Assembly (NCBI RefSeq): GCF_014205225.1
Contig: NZ_JACHNB010000001.1
Coordinates: 434,001-498,000 of the forward strand
Direction: 5' to 3'
Origin: Actinoplanes octamycinicus
Lineage (GTDB): Bacteria > Actinomycetota > Actinomycetes > Mycobacteriales > Micromonosporaceae
DNA length: 64,000 nt
Shown here: in pieces, positions 52,855-60,649 of the stretch
Position numbering within the stretch: the first letter of the stretch is position 1
Layout: the number at the start of each line of letters is the position of its first letter
Position numbers and translations under genes: made by a program
The notes under the pieces: model-generated
What the model was told of the DNA's origin: nothing
Database searches by the model: none
The model's input: only the letters and a program-made list of their open reading frames with translations

Positions 52855-54387
52855 TCAGTCGTTCGCCGTCGGCATGGTCTGCTCGCCGTGTGCCGCCTTC
52901 TCCAACAGGTTCGACCGCGGCCCGGTGAACCACTTGCGGGCGCTGGCGAACCACCAGATCGTCGCGCCGCCGAGCACCACGGCCACCGCGAAGATCGTGT
53001 AGTTGAAGTTCTTCGCGGTGATCGGGCCGGCCGTGGGCAGCACGAACAGCACGCAGATCACCCCTACCCAGACGATCGCGGTCCAACCGATCACCGCGCT
53101 CCACCGGCCGAGGTGCCACGGGCCGGGCTCGAACTCCGGGTTGCGGCGGCGCAGGAAGACCGGGCCGACGTAGGCGATGTACAGCCCGATCACCGCGATC
53201 GAGGTGGCCGCCAGGTACGCCGTGGTGTTCCAGAGCGACGGCAGCACCAGGATCGTGGAGATCGTCACGCACAGCCAGATCGAGTTGGTCGGGGTGCCGG
53301 TCCGCGGGTTGACCTTCTTCCACAGCCGGGACCCGGGCAGCGCGCCGTCCCGGGCGAACGCGTACGACATCCGGGAGTTCGCGGTGACCGAGGCCATCCC
53401 GCAGAACCACTGCGCCACCATGCAGATGAAGAGCAGGAACGTGCCGACGTCGTGCCCGGCCGCGTCGATGAAGATCTGCGCCGGTGGCAGGCCCAGCGAG
53501 GTGGTCGCCGCCCCGTCGTAGTCCTGGATGGACCAGGTGATCGCGAACAGCAGCACGAAGCCGGCCAGCACCGAGACGACCACCGACATCACGATGCCCC
53601 GGGGCGCCGCCCGCGCCGCGTCGTGCGTCTCCTCCGCCACGTGCGCGGACGCGTCGTACCCGGTGTAGGTGTACTGCGCCATCAACAGTCCGATCAGGAC
53701 GGCGTAGACGGTGGCCCCGGTGAAGTCGAACCCGGTCGCGTTCCGCACCTCGAAGAACACCTCGGAGATCGGCTTGTGCTGGTCCGGCAGCACGGCCAGC
53801 AGGACCACGATCACCGCGACGCCGATCAGGTGCCACCAGGCGCTGACGTCGGAGAGCACCCGCACCAGGTTCACGCCGAAGGTGTTCAGCAACCCGTGCA
53901 CCACGATGATGACCAGGAAGATCAGGAAGGTCCGCGCGGTGGTGACCTCCATGTCGAAGGTCAGGCTGAGGAACGCCGACGTGGTGATCGCGGCGCCGAA
54001 GTCGATCGCCGCGGTGACCGCCACCTCACCGAGGAAGTTGAACCAGCCGATGAACCAGGCCCACGCGGCCTTGTTCCGCTTGGCCAGCGCCGCGGCCCAC
54101 CAGTAGAGCGCGCCGGCCGTCGGGTAGGCCGAGCAGACCTCGGCCATCGCCAGCGCCACCAGGGTGACCATGCCGCCGACGAAGACCCAGCCCAGCGTGA
54201 TGGCCAGCGGGCCGCCGGCGTTCATCGCGATCCCGTACGAGGTGATCGCGCCGGCCAGGATCGAGATGATCGAGAAGGAGACGGCGAAGTTGGAGAAGCC
54301 GGACAGCCGGCGGTGGAGTTCCTGTTTGTACCCGAGTTGCGCTAGTCGTTCTTCATCGGTTCCGGTAACGGCTGGTTCAGTGCTCAT
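52855..54387 (-). CDS. APC-superfamily amino acid/amine permease
   Basis: A 510-residue protein with twelve membrane helices. SGFSNFAVSFSIISILAGAI in helix 1 and the TAGALYWWAAAL motif are typical of the GABA/choline/amine permease branch (BAT1/GabP-like) of the APC family. NSRMSYAFARDGALPGSRLW in the central loop is also diagnostic. It is the first gene of the amine operon and probably imports the amine that the downstream ligase glutamylates. ATG at 54387 has AAGGGAG eight bases upstream. A candidate promoter (54451-54479) and a perfect 14-bp palindrome (54561-54574) lie upstream. Confidence 0.9.
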   Translation of the reverse strand: MSTEPAVTGTDEERLAQLGYKQELHRRLSGFSNFAVSFSIISILAGAITSYGIAMNAGGPLAITLGWVFVGGMVTLVALAMAEVCSAYPTAGALYWWAAALAKRNKAAWAWFIGWFNFLGEVAVTAAIDFGAAITTSAFLSLTFDMEVTTARTFLIFLVIIVVHGLLNTFGVNLVRVLSDVSAWWHLIGVAVIVVLLAVLPDQHKPISEVFFEVRNATGFDFTGATVYAVLIGLLMAQYTYTGYDASAHVAEETHDAARAAPRGIVMSVVVSVLAGFVLLFAITWSIQDYDGAATTSLGLPPAQIFIDAAGHDVGTFLLFICMVAQWFCGMASVTANSRMSYAFARDGALPGSRLWKKVNPRTGTPTNSIWLCVTISTILVLPSLWNTTAYLAATSIAVIGLYIAYVGPVFLRRRNPEFEPGPWHLGRWSAVIGWTAIVWVGVICVLFVLPTAGPITAKNFNYTIFAVAVVLGGATIWWFASARKWFTGPRSNLLEKAAHGEQTMPTAND

Positions 54388-54450
54388 GCGCGAGCTCCCT
54401 TGCCGAAAGTTGTGACCTGAGCCACGGGTTTCGGTGATGATCGCTCCGCT

Positions 54451-54479
54451 GTGTTACGGCCGTCAATGATCAGCGTTAA
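54451..54479 (-). promoter_or_regulatory. Candidate promoter of the amine-utilisation operon
   Basis: On the minus strand a -35-like TTAACG (complement of 54474-54479) and a -10-like TAACAC (complement of 54451-54456) are separated by 17 bp. This would give a leader of about 57 nt before the permease ATG. The region is locally AT-richer than its surroundings. Confidence 0.4.
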
Positions 54480-54560
54480 TTGCGTTGCCGGTTGTCCTGC
54501 CCGGTGCGAACCTTGGTCCCACGGGACGTTCCCGAGGCTCTCGGCAAGCTTCGACGTCCA

Positions 54561-54574
54561 GGTTGTCGACAACC
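54561..54574. promoter_or_regulatory. Perfect 14-bp palindrome GGTTGTCGACAACC
   Basis: GGTTGTCGACAACC reads identically on both strands. Its core TTGTCGACAA fits the TNGTNNNACNA type of operator used by FadR-subfamily GntR regulators. It lies about 174 bp upstream of the permease ATG and about 80 bp beyond the candidate -35 box. No GntR gene is in the window, so the cognate factor is unknown. Confidence 0.5.
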
Positions 54575-54786
54575 TTCCCGCGGTGGTGCGGGGCGCGGTC
54601 ACCTCTCTCTTCCCGCACGCGGCCCCACCGCGAGCGCCCGCCCCGCACCACCGCCACATCCCCGCCGCTCCCCGCTCCCGGTCCGCTTCCCCACACGGCC
54701 GAGGCAGACCCGCTTTCGGTACGCCCAACTCCCCGTGGCTACCCGCCAGGCACGCCCGCCGCCCGGTCCGCGAGCCCGGCCACCTC

Positions 54787-54843
54787 CGGGCTGGGCGTGA
54801 GGGGTGTCTCGCGGGGTCCGAGACACCCCTCACGCCCAGCCCG
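54787..54843. repeat. 24-bp perfect inverted repeat with 9-nt loop
   Basis: Arms 54787-54810 (starting CGGGCTGGGCGTGAGG) and 54820-54843 (ending CCTCACGCCCAGCCCG) are exactly complementary. The nine-base loop is GCGGGGTCC. The stem would be extremely stable as RNA or as a cruciform. No T-run follows in either direction. It stands in the 595-bp gap between the permease promoter and the natB-like gene; the remaining bases of that gap (54575-54786, 54844-54902) show no recognisable gene. Confidence 0.75.
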
Positions 54844-54902
54844 AGGCGCAACGCGCGTCGCGGTCCGGACCCGAGCGCGCCTGGCGGACCCGGTCACGCA
54901 CA

Positions 54903-54934
54903 GCGCCCGCCACCGAGGATCCGGAGGCGGGCGC
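54903..54934 (-). terminator. GC-rich hairpin downstream of the NatB-like gene
   Basis: GCGCCCGCC (54903-54911) pairs with GGCGGGCGC (54926-54934), nine perfect base pairs, about 50 bp after the stop codon of the ABC permease gene on the minus strand. There is no T-run. It is a plausible GC-type terminator of the two-component/ABC operon. Confidence 0.45.
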
Positions 54935-54950
54935 TTCGGCGTACCGAAAG

Positions 54951-55010
54951 AATCAGGCCCTGCGCAGAACGGCCCGGAACGATCAGGCCTTGCGCAGCGC
55001 GGTCAGGAAC
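54951..55010 (-). repeat. 30-bp tandem duplication covering the NatB-like stop codon
   Basis: 54951-54980 and 54981-55010 match at 24 of 30 positions and abut each other. The right copy contains the last codons and stop of the ABC permease gene; the left copy is a decayed duplicate carrying a second, silent version of the same ending (CAGGGCCTGA, minus strand). Confidence 0.65.
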
Positions 55011-56038
55011 GAGGTCTTGACCTGGGTCCGCAGCAGCGACCCGGAGTAGACCCGGGCGCCGACCGCGAGCAGCGCCACCGCGGTCGCCGCCAGCAGCAGC
55101 AGGGAGAGCAGCGGCTGCCAGAGCGGCACGTCGCCGTGGAACAGGCGGATCGGCATGGCCAGCGGGGACGAGAAGGGCACGAACGAGAGCACCTGCATCA
55201 GGACGCCGTCCTTCGGCACGCTGACCGCCAGGAAGAACGGGATCAGCACCAGCATCTGCACCGGCACCGTGGTGCTGGCCAGCTCCTCCTGACGGGACGC
55301 GAGCGCGCCCACCCCGGCCCACAGCGCGGCCAGCATCACGAAGCCGATCACGAAGAACGGCAGGAACCAGCCGATCGCCGGGGCCACCGCGTTGAGCAGG
55401 CCGGGCGCCGCCTCGGTGGCGGTCATGCCGACCACGGCGACCACCGCGAGCAGCGCCACCTGGACGAACGCCAGCAGGGTGAGCGCCGCGACCTTGCCGG
55501 CCAGCAGGGCCCGGATCGGGACGCTGGCGACCAGGATCTCGACGATCCGGGTCTGCTTCTCCTCGACCACGCTCTGCGCGATCTGCATGCCGAAGGTGAA
55601 CGAGGTGAAGAAGAACAGCATCGCGAACGCCAGCGGCACCAGGACCCGGGCGACCTCCGCCACCTCGCTCGGTTCCAGCAGCTTCACCTGCGGCTCGGTG
55701 CTGAGCGCCCGGACCACCTCGTCCGGCGCCTCGTCCATGCCGACCACCACCGGGCCGGGCAGCACCGCCGCCTCCACCTCGCCGTCGCGGACCAGCTGCT
55801 CCGCGGCGGCGGCGTCGGGCACCTGCCGCACCTCCATGCCCTGCTGCTCAAGCACGCTCACCGCGGCCGGGTCGGCGACCGCGACCTTGGTCGGGCCGCC
55901 GTTGATCAGCGCCGGCAGCACGATCGAGGCGATCACGATGACCAGGAAGAACGCGGTGCCGTAGAGGAAGGCCTTGTCGCGCAGCTTGACCCGGATCTCC
56001 CGGGCGGCGACCAGTTTGACGGCGTCGAAGGTGCTCAC
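54983..56038 (-). CDS. ABC-2 type transporter permease (NatB-like)
   Basis: A 351-residue membrane protein with an N-terminal helix after AAREIRVKLRDKAFLYGTAF, a large extracytoplasmic domain (about 50-150) and five or six C-terminal helices including VVEEKQTRIVEILVASVPIR, the classical ABC-2/NatB signature. Relatives form Na+ or antibiotic efflux pumps with a separate ATPase. The GTG start overlaps the stop of the ATPase gene (GTGA at 56035-56038). It is the last gene of the kinase-regulator-ATPase-permease operon, so expression is probably stress-induced through that two-component system. The end of the gene is tandemly duplicated. Confidence 0.87.
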   Translation of the reverse strand: MSTFDAVKLVAAREIRVKLRDKAFLYGTAFFLVIVIASIVLPALINGGPTKVAVADPAAVSVLEQQGMEVRQVPDAAAAEQLVRDGEVEAAVLPGPVVVGMDEAPDEVVRALSTEPQVKLLEPSEVAEVARVLVPLAFAMLFFFTSFTFGMQIAQSVVEEKQTRIVEILVASVPIRALLAGKVAALTLLAFVQVALLAVVAVVGMTATEAAPGLLNAVAPAIGWFLPFFVIGFVMLAALWAGVGALASRQEELASTTVPVQMLVLIPFFLAVSVPKDGVLMQVLSFVPFSSPLAMPIRLFHGDVPLWQPLLSLLLLAATAVALLAVGARVYSGSLLRTQVKTSFLTALRKA

Positions 56039-56928
56039 TGGATGACCTCTCGGAAGATCTCGGCGAGGGACGGGCGGACCGGGCCGAACGCGTGCACCGG
56101 GCCGCGGGCCAGCGCGGCCCGCAGCACGCTCTGGTCGTCGGCGCCGGCGTCCAGGTCGAAGGTGGCGTGCCGGCCGTCCAGGTCGACCAGGGTGACGCCG
56201 GGTTCGTCGCGCAGCCAGCCGGCGTCGCCGCCGACCTCGATCTGGTAGCGCGGCAGCGCGTACTGGTCGCGCAGCCCGGCCCGGTCGCCGGCGGCCCGGA
56301 TGGTGCCGTCCGCGATGATCACCAGGTCGTCGCAGAGGCGCTCGACCAGGTCGAGCTGGTGGCTGGAGAAGAGCACCGCGGCGCCGGCCGCGGCCCGCTC
56401 GCGCAGCACCCCGAGCACGTTCTCGACGGCGAGCGGGTCCAGGCCGGAGAACGGCTCGTCGAGCACCAGCAGCTCCGGGTCGTGCACCAGGGCGGCGGCG
56501 ATCTGCGCCCGCTGCTGGTTGCCCAGCGACAGCTTCTGCACGTGGTCGTTGGCGCGCTCGGCCAGCTCCAGGCGCTCCAGCAGGGCCATCGTCCGGTTGC
56601 GCGCCTCGGCCGCGCCGAGCCCGTGCAGCCGGCCCAGGTAGACGATCTGCTCCAGCACGCTCATCTTCGGGTAGAGGCCGCGTTCCTCCGGCATGTAGCC
56701 GAACCGCTGCCGCATCTCCCGGGTGAGCTGCTCGCCCCGCCAGGTCACCGTGCCCGCGTCGGCGGCCAGGACCCCGAGGATGATCCGCATGGTGGTGGTC
56801 TTGCCGGCGCCGTTGGCGCCGACGAATCCGGTCAGCCGACCGGCGGTGACGGCGAACGACACGTCCTTGAGGACCTGCCGCTCCCCGAACGACCGGTTGA
56901 TCGCGTCGACGGTGAGGACGGTGTTCAT
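56035..56928 (-). CDS. ABC transporter ATP-binding protein (NatA-like)
   Basis: A 297-residue ATPase with Walker A GANGAGKTTT, a Q-loop region GYMPEERGLYPKMS, a modified signature LSLGNQQRAQIAAAL, Walker B LLVLDEPFSGLDP and switch His in FSSHQLDLVE. The PEERGLY motif and the C-terminal RPSLAEIFREVIQ are typical of the NatA branch that works with ABC-2 permeases. The signature LSLGNQQ (instead of LSGGQ) is normal in that branch. It lies 61 bp downstream of the response regulator and is coupled to the permease gene. The exported substrate is not predictable. Confidence 0.9.
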   Translation of the reverse strand: MNTVLTVDAINRSFGERQVLKDVSFAVTAGRLTGFVGANGAGKTTTMRIILGVLAADAGTVTWRGEQLTREMRQRFGYMPEERGLYPKMSVLEQIVYLGRLHGLGAAEARNRTMALLERLELAERANDHVQKLSLGNQQRAQIAAALVHDPELLVLDEPFSGLDPLAVENVLGVLRERAAAGAAVLFSSHQLDLVERLCDDLVIIADGTIRAAGDRAGLRDQYALPRYQIEVGGDAGWLRDEPGVTLVDLDGRHATFDLDAGADDQSVLRAALARGPVHAFGPVRPSLAEIFREVIQ

Positions 56929-56989
56929 GCCGACAACGCTAGAGATCGCGGCGGCTCCGGGCGTCCGGCGCGCGACGGACCGCGGCGGG

Positions 56990-57649
56990 TCATTCGCGCG
57001 ACGGACGGACCACCCCCATCTCGTACGCGAGGACCACGGCCTGCGTACGGTCGCGCGCCCCGAGCTTCATCAGCACCCGGCTCACGTGGGTCTTCACCGT
57101 CGTCTCGCCGAGGTGCAGGGCGACCGCGATCTCCGCGTTGGTGGCCCCGCCGGCCAGCTGGACCAGCACCTCGTGCTCGCGCGGGGTGAGGTCGTCGAGC
57201 CGCACGCCCGGCTCCGGGGCCCGCTGCCGCGGGGCGCTGAACTCCGCGATCACCCGCCGGGTCACCGCCGGCGCGAGCAGCGCGTCGCCGGCCGCGAGCA
57301 CCCGGACCGCCTCGGTCAGCGCCTCCGGGCTGCCGTTCTTCAGCAGGAACCCGCTGGCCCCGGCCTGCAGCGCGGCGAACAGGTAGTCGTCCCGGTCGAA
57401 GGTGGTCAGGATCAGCACCGACGGGCCGCCCTCGGCGGCGATCCGCCGGGTCGCCTCCAGGCCGTCCATCACCGGCATCTCGACATCCATCAGGACGACG
57501 TCCGGCCGCAGCCGCAGCGCCAGGTCGACCGCCTGGGCGCCGTCCGCGGCCTCACCGACCACCTCGATGTCGTCCTCCATCTCGAGGATGACCCGGAACC
57601 CGGAGCGCACCAGCAGGTGATCGTCCGCGAGGAGGACCCGCACGCTCAC
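56990..57649 (-). CDS. NarL/LuxR-family response regulator
   Basis: A 219-residue regulator. The receiver has the acidic pair ADDH, phospho-acceptor Asp in VVLMDVEMPVMDG, Thr in ILILTTFD and Lys in FLLKNGSPEAL. The LuxR-type HTH is LTPREHEVLVQLAGGATNAE followed by IAVALHLGETTVKTHVSRVL. The start ATG overlaps the kinase stop (ATGA at 57646-57649), fitting a cognate pair. It likely activates the downstream NatA/NatB-like genes, an arrangement frequent in actinobacteria for drug or stress efflux systems. Confidence 0.93.
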   Translation of the reverse strand: MSVRVLLADDHLLVRSGFRVILEMEDDIEVVGEAADGAQAVDLALRLRPDVVLMDVEMPVMDGLEATRRIAAEGGPSVLILTTFDRDDYLFAALQAGASGFLLKNGSPEALTEAVRVLAAGDALLAPAVTRRVIAEFSAPRQRAPEPGVRLDDLTPREHEVLVQLAGGATNAEIAVALHLGETTVKTHVSRVLMKLGARDRTQAVVLAYEMGVVRPSRE

Positions 57650-58929
57650 GCCGCACTCCCGATCGTCGTCGCGGAGTAGGGCAACCGCGCCCGCACCCGG
57701 AAACCGCCGCTGCTGCGCCGGCCGTGCTCCAGGGTGCCGTCGTGCACCGCCACCCGCTCGCGCATCCCGATCAGCCCCATCCCGCTGCCCTGCCCGCCGG
57801 TCCCGCCCCGCCCGTCGTCGGTGACGTCCAGCTCCAGCTCGCCGGCCAGGTAGCGGACCCGGATGTCCAGCGTCCCGGCGTGCGCGTGCTTGAGGGTATT
57901 GGTCACCGACTCCTGGACGATCCGGTAGGCCGCCTGGGAGAGCGAGTCGGGCAGCGGGGCCGGCTCGCCGTACGTACCGAAATGCACCTGGAGGCCCGCC
58001 TCCCGGGCCCGGTCGGCGATCTCCTCGATCCGGTCGATCCCGGCCCCCGGGGTGTCCTCGGCCCGAGGGCTGGAGGCCCGCAACGCGCCCAGCATGCGGC
58101 GCAGCTCGTCGACCGCGGTCCGGGCACCGTGCTCGATCGCGGTCAGCGCGGGAACCGCTTTCGCCGGGTCCTTGTCCAGCGCGCGGCGGCAGGCGGACGC
58201 CTGGATGCCCATCACCGAGACGTGGTGGGCGACCACGTCGTGCAGCTCCCGGGCGATCCGCACCCGCTCGTCCAGGACCGCCCGGCCGGCCGCCGCCTCC
58301 TGCGCCGCGCGCAGCTCCTCGGCCTGCTGCTCGAGCTGGTGCCGGCGCCAGACGGCCCGCCAGGCGGCGTCGCCCATCAGGTAGGTGAAGCCGAAGTAGA
58401 CCACGTTCTGCACGTAGCCCAGGAAGATCGCGGACCAGAGTTTCGGCAGCTCACCGGAGGAGTCGGTGTCGGCCAGCGAGGCGGCCATGGCGTCGTGGTA
58501 GAGCGCGTAGGACAGGGTCAGCCAGCCGAACATCACCGCGATGATGCCGAGCCGCAGGTAGCGCGCTCGCTGCCGGTCCGGGCCCCAGGCGCCGAGCGTG
58601 TAGATCGCGGCGCACAGCGAGTAGACGCTGACCAGCTGCTCCGGGGAGAACCGCACCTGCGCGGCGATGAAGCACACCGAGATCACCACGGCGACGATCT
58701 CCGGGGCACGACGCCGCCAGGCCAGCGGGAGGGTGGTCGCCACCGCCCAGAAGATCTGCTCGGCCAGCGCCGGCGCGCGGTCGCTGTCGTAGTAGGACCC
58801 GGCGCTGCGCAGCAGGTAGAGGCTCAGCACAGCGGCCGCGGCCACGCCCAGCCCGGTGAGCAGGTCGGTCCGGCGCTGCTCGGCGGTCGGGCCGGGTCGC
58901 CGCCATTCCTCGATGTTCCACGATGGCAT
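57646..58929 (-). CDS. NarL-system sensor histidine kinase (HisKA_3)
   Basis: A 427-residue membrane kinase. Four or five helices (residues about 25-200) include AAQVRFSPEQLVSVYSLCAA. The HisKA_3 domain has the phospho-acceptor His in RIARELHDVVAHHVSVMGIQ, and HATPase has YRIVQESVTNTLKHAHA and DGRGGTGGQGSGMGLIGMRE. The sensory part faces the membrane without a large extracellular domain, like intramembrane-sensing kinases for cell-envelope stress. ATG at 58929 (MPSWNIEEWRR) is selected; a longer frame to 58965 has no better start. It is the first gene of the four-gene operon. Confidence 0.91.
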   Translation of the reverse strand: MPSWNIEEWRRPGPTAEQRRTDLLTGLGVAAAAVLSLYLLRSAGSYYDSDRAPALAEQIFWAVATTLPLAWRRRAPEIVAVVISVCFIAAQVRFSPEQLVSVYSLCAAIYTLGAWGPDRQRARYLRLGIIAVMFGWLTLSYALYHDAMAASLADTDSSGELPKLWSAIFLGYVQNVVYFGFTYLMGDAAWRAVWRRHQLEQQAEELRAAQEAAAGRAVLDERVRIARELHDVVAHHVSVMGIQASACRRALDKDPAKAVPALTAIEHGARTAVDELRRMLGALRASSPRAEDTPGAGIDRIEEIADRAREAGLQVHFGTYGEPAPLPDSLSQAAYRIVQESVTNTLKHAHAGTLDIRVRYLAGELELDVTDDGRGGTGGQGSGMGLIGMRERVAVHDGTLEHGRRSSGGFRVRARLPYSATTIGSAA

Positions 58930-58992
58930 GCGAAGACGATGACACGTCCGGTCGACCCGCGGCATCCTGCCCGGGCACGACCCCGGAGACAG

Positions 58993-59025
58993 GCCAGGAC
59001 CCCGGCGGGTAACCGGGGCCCTGGC
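58993..59025. terminator. Hairpin between the small ORF and the kinase gene
   Basis: 58993-59005 pairs with 59013-59025 (13 bp, one A-C mismatch). TTTTC follows on the plus strand. On the minus strand it lies 33 bp after the small ORF at 59058-59237 and so could end that transcript; on the plus strand the T-run would make it a terminator of antisense transcription. No plus-strand gene is seen upstream. Confidence 0.55.
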
Positions 59026-59057
59026 TTTTCAATTCTGTTGCCGACTCACTGGCCGGC

Positions 59058-59237
59058 TCAGGTGGTCGACCGGCTGCGTGCCGCTAGCAGTCGACCGGAG
59101 TGATGGGCATCGGCTGCGATCACCTCTTGTCGGGTCGGGGACGTCGTGACTACGCGTTGCTGCGGTATCTCGTCCTCCTTAGCCAACTCAGCGTCTGTGC
59201 CAGTTGCGTTGCCGGCCGGAGCCGACCCCACGAACAT
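59058..59237 (-). CDS. 59-residue hypothetical protein, possible orphan small gene
   Basis: The ORF starts MFVGSAPAGNATGTDAEL and ends HHSGRLLAARSRSTT. GGAG lies six bases upstream of the ATG (minus strand). Codon choice is less extreme than in neighbours, with several A- or T-ending codons. A second perfect ribosome-binding site (AAGGAGG) lies inside the frame, five bases before an ATA codon, so an internal start cannot be excluded. A hairpin follows 33 bp after the stop. I recognise no family. It has a hydrophilic, Ser/Thr/Arg-rich C-terminus and no signal peptide, and might be a short regulatory or precursor peptide. The coding assignment is moderate. Confidence 0.45.
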   Translation of the reverse strand: MFVGSAPAGNATGTDAELAKEDEIPQQRVVTTSPTRQEVIAADAHHSGRLLAARSRSTT

Positions 59238-59549
59238 ATGCCTCTCCGGAGCGGATTTCTAGGGTCGCCGCTGTAGATCTTTTAGCCCGATCCGGGAGCT
59301 GACCTGCGACAACGTAAGAAGCCGTCAATGTCTGCAAGAAGATCGGCCCGCCCTCTGCCGGTCCCCGGCAAACCCTGCCCGGCTCCTTCGCCGCCGCCCC
59401 CTCAAGGCCGTCAACCGCACTTCCGGTACGCGGTCAGCACACCACCGTGCGTGAAAATCCGCGCCCGCCCCTTCCACCCGGCGGGCGACGGCCGGGGCCG
59501 GATCCGGCGGAACACGCCGCGCACCCCGGTGCGGCAACCGGCCGGCGGC
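59238..59549. other. Intergenic region upstream of the small ORF
   Basis: This 312-bp stretch between the small membrane-protein gene and the 59-residue ORF contains no gene I can support. On the minus strand it includes AT-richer segments (TTGACG and TAAAAG-like motifs around 59275-59330) that may hold the small ORF's promoter. The remainder is GC-rich and featureless. Confidence 0.4.
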
Positions 59550-60017
59550 TCACTTCCCGAAGACGGCCGGCTGCGGCTCACTCCGCAGCAGGTAGAAGGC
59601 GATCACACCGGCGATCGACACCAGCACCAGCAGCACCGGGAGGCCGAGCAGCAGCACCAGGCCGGCGCCGATGTTGGCGCCGATCACGCCGGCCGTGGCG
59701 ACCCGGGCCGCGAGACCGCTCAGGTGACCGGCCACGATCAGCGGGAGCAGCACCAGCCACCAGCCGGCCCGCAGGCGCCGGGTGATCGACGCCCAGGCCA
59801 GGAACGGCACCGTGCCGGCGACGATCAGGCAGGCCAGCATTCCGAGCACCCGGTCGGCGGCGGCGCCGAGCGAGACCGCGCGGTAGGCGTAGTCCAGCTC
59901 GATGTGCTCGGCCAGCAGCTCCGGGTCGGTGAGATCGCCGACCAGCCACCAGGTGGCCACCGGCACGGCGAACACCAGGGCGATCATCGCGGCGGGCAGG
60001 GCCTTGCGCAGCGTCAT
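59550..60017 (-). CDS. Small four-helix membrane protein, unknown function
   Basis: A 155-residue protein with four or five hydrophobic helices (PAAMIALVFAVPVATWWLVG; VLGMLACLIVAGTVPFLAWA; AGWWLVLLPLIVAGHLSGLA; LVLLLGLPVLLVLVSIAGVI) and a short polar C-terminus (SEPQPAVFGK). I know no named family. It is the last gene of the ATPase-YhgE-TetR operon, 32 bp after the TetR gene, and may therefore belong to the same membrane-related function. ATG at 60017 (MTLRKALPAAM) is used. Confidence 0.65.
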   Translation of the reverse strand: MTLRKALPAAMIALVFAVPVATWWLVGDLTDPELLAEHIELDYAYRAVSLGAAADRVLGMLACLIVAGTVPFLAWASITRRLRAGWWLVLLPLIVAGHLSGLAARVATAGVIGANIGAGLVLLLGLPVLLVLVSIAGVIAFYLLRSEPQPAVFGK

Positions 60018-60049
60018 CAGAGCCTCCGGGCGGACCGGGACATGGGTTG

Positions 60050-60634
60050 TCAAGCGACCCGGCGGACGATCGCGAGCAGGGACTCCTCGACGTCCTCGAT
60101 CGGGCGGTCCGGCTGGAAGACCAGCCAGTCGACGGCGACCACCAGGCCCACCCCGAAGAGCGCCGCCGAGGCCACCCGGACGTCCAGGTCGGCCGGGAGG
60201 TCGCCGGAGTCGACACCGGCCTGGACGGTCTCGGCGATCACCCCGATCGCCTCGGCGCGGAGCAGGATCAGCGTCTGCTGCCACTCCCGGTTGGTCCGCC
60301 ACATCTCGGAGAGCAGCAGCTGGGCGAAGGCGCGGTAACGCCGGATGTACTCCAGCTGGGCGCGGACCAGGGCGCGCACCGCCTCGCGCGGCGGCTTGCC
60401 GGCGACCGCCCCGCGGAACTCCGTGGTGAGCAGGCCGACGCCGTGCCGGAGCAGCTCCTCGAAGAGGTCGGTCTTGGACTTGAAGTTGTAGTAGACCGTG
60501 CCCTTGGCGACCTTGGCGCGTAGCGCGATGTCGTCCACGGTGGTCGCCGAGAAGCCCTGCTCGGCGATCAGATCCACCGCGGCCTCGTAGAGCCTCTGCC
60601 GGGTGTCCTCGCGCCGGCGGCTCCGCCCGTCCAT
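60050..60634 (-). CDS. TetR-family transcriptional regulator
   Basis: The 194-residue protein has an N-terminal TetR HTH: TRQRLYEAAVDLIAEQGFSA and TTVDDIALRAKVAKGTVYYN, ending FKSKTDLFEELL. The C-terminal domain is helical and includes QLLLSEMWRTNREWQQ, a segment common in regulators of YhgE/Pip-type transporters. It is the third gene of an operon whose first gene has a 14-bp palindrome (63696-63709) at its promoter, which makes autoregulation of the operon likely. The start is set at ATG 60634; GTG 60646 is also possible. The inducer is unknown. Confidence 0.9.
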   Translation of the reverse strand: MDGRSRRREDTRQRLYEAAVDLIAEQGFSATTVDDIALRAKVAKGTVYYNFKSKTDLFEELLRHGVGLLTTEFRGAVAGKPPREAVRALVRAQLEYIRRYRAFAQLLLSEMWRTNREWQQTLILLRAEAIGVIAETVQAGVDSGDLPADLDVRVASAALFGVGLVVAVDWLVFQPDRPIEDVEESLLAIVRRVA

Positions 60635-60649
60635 CGCCACGAGCACAGG

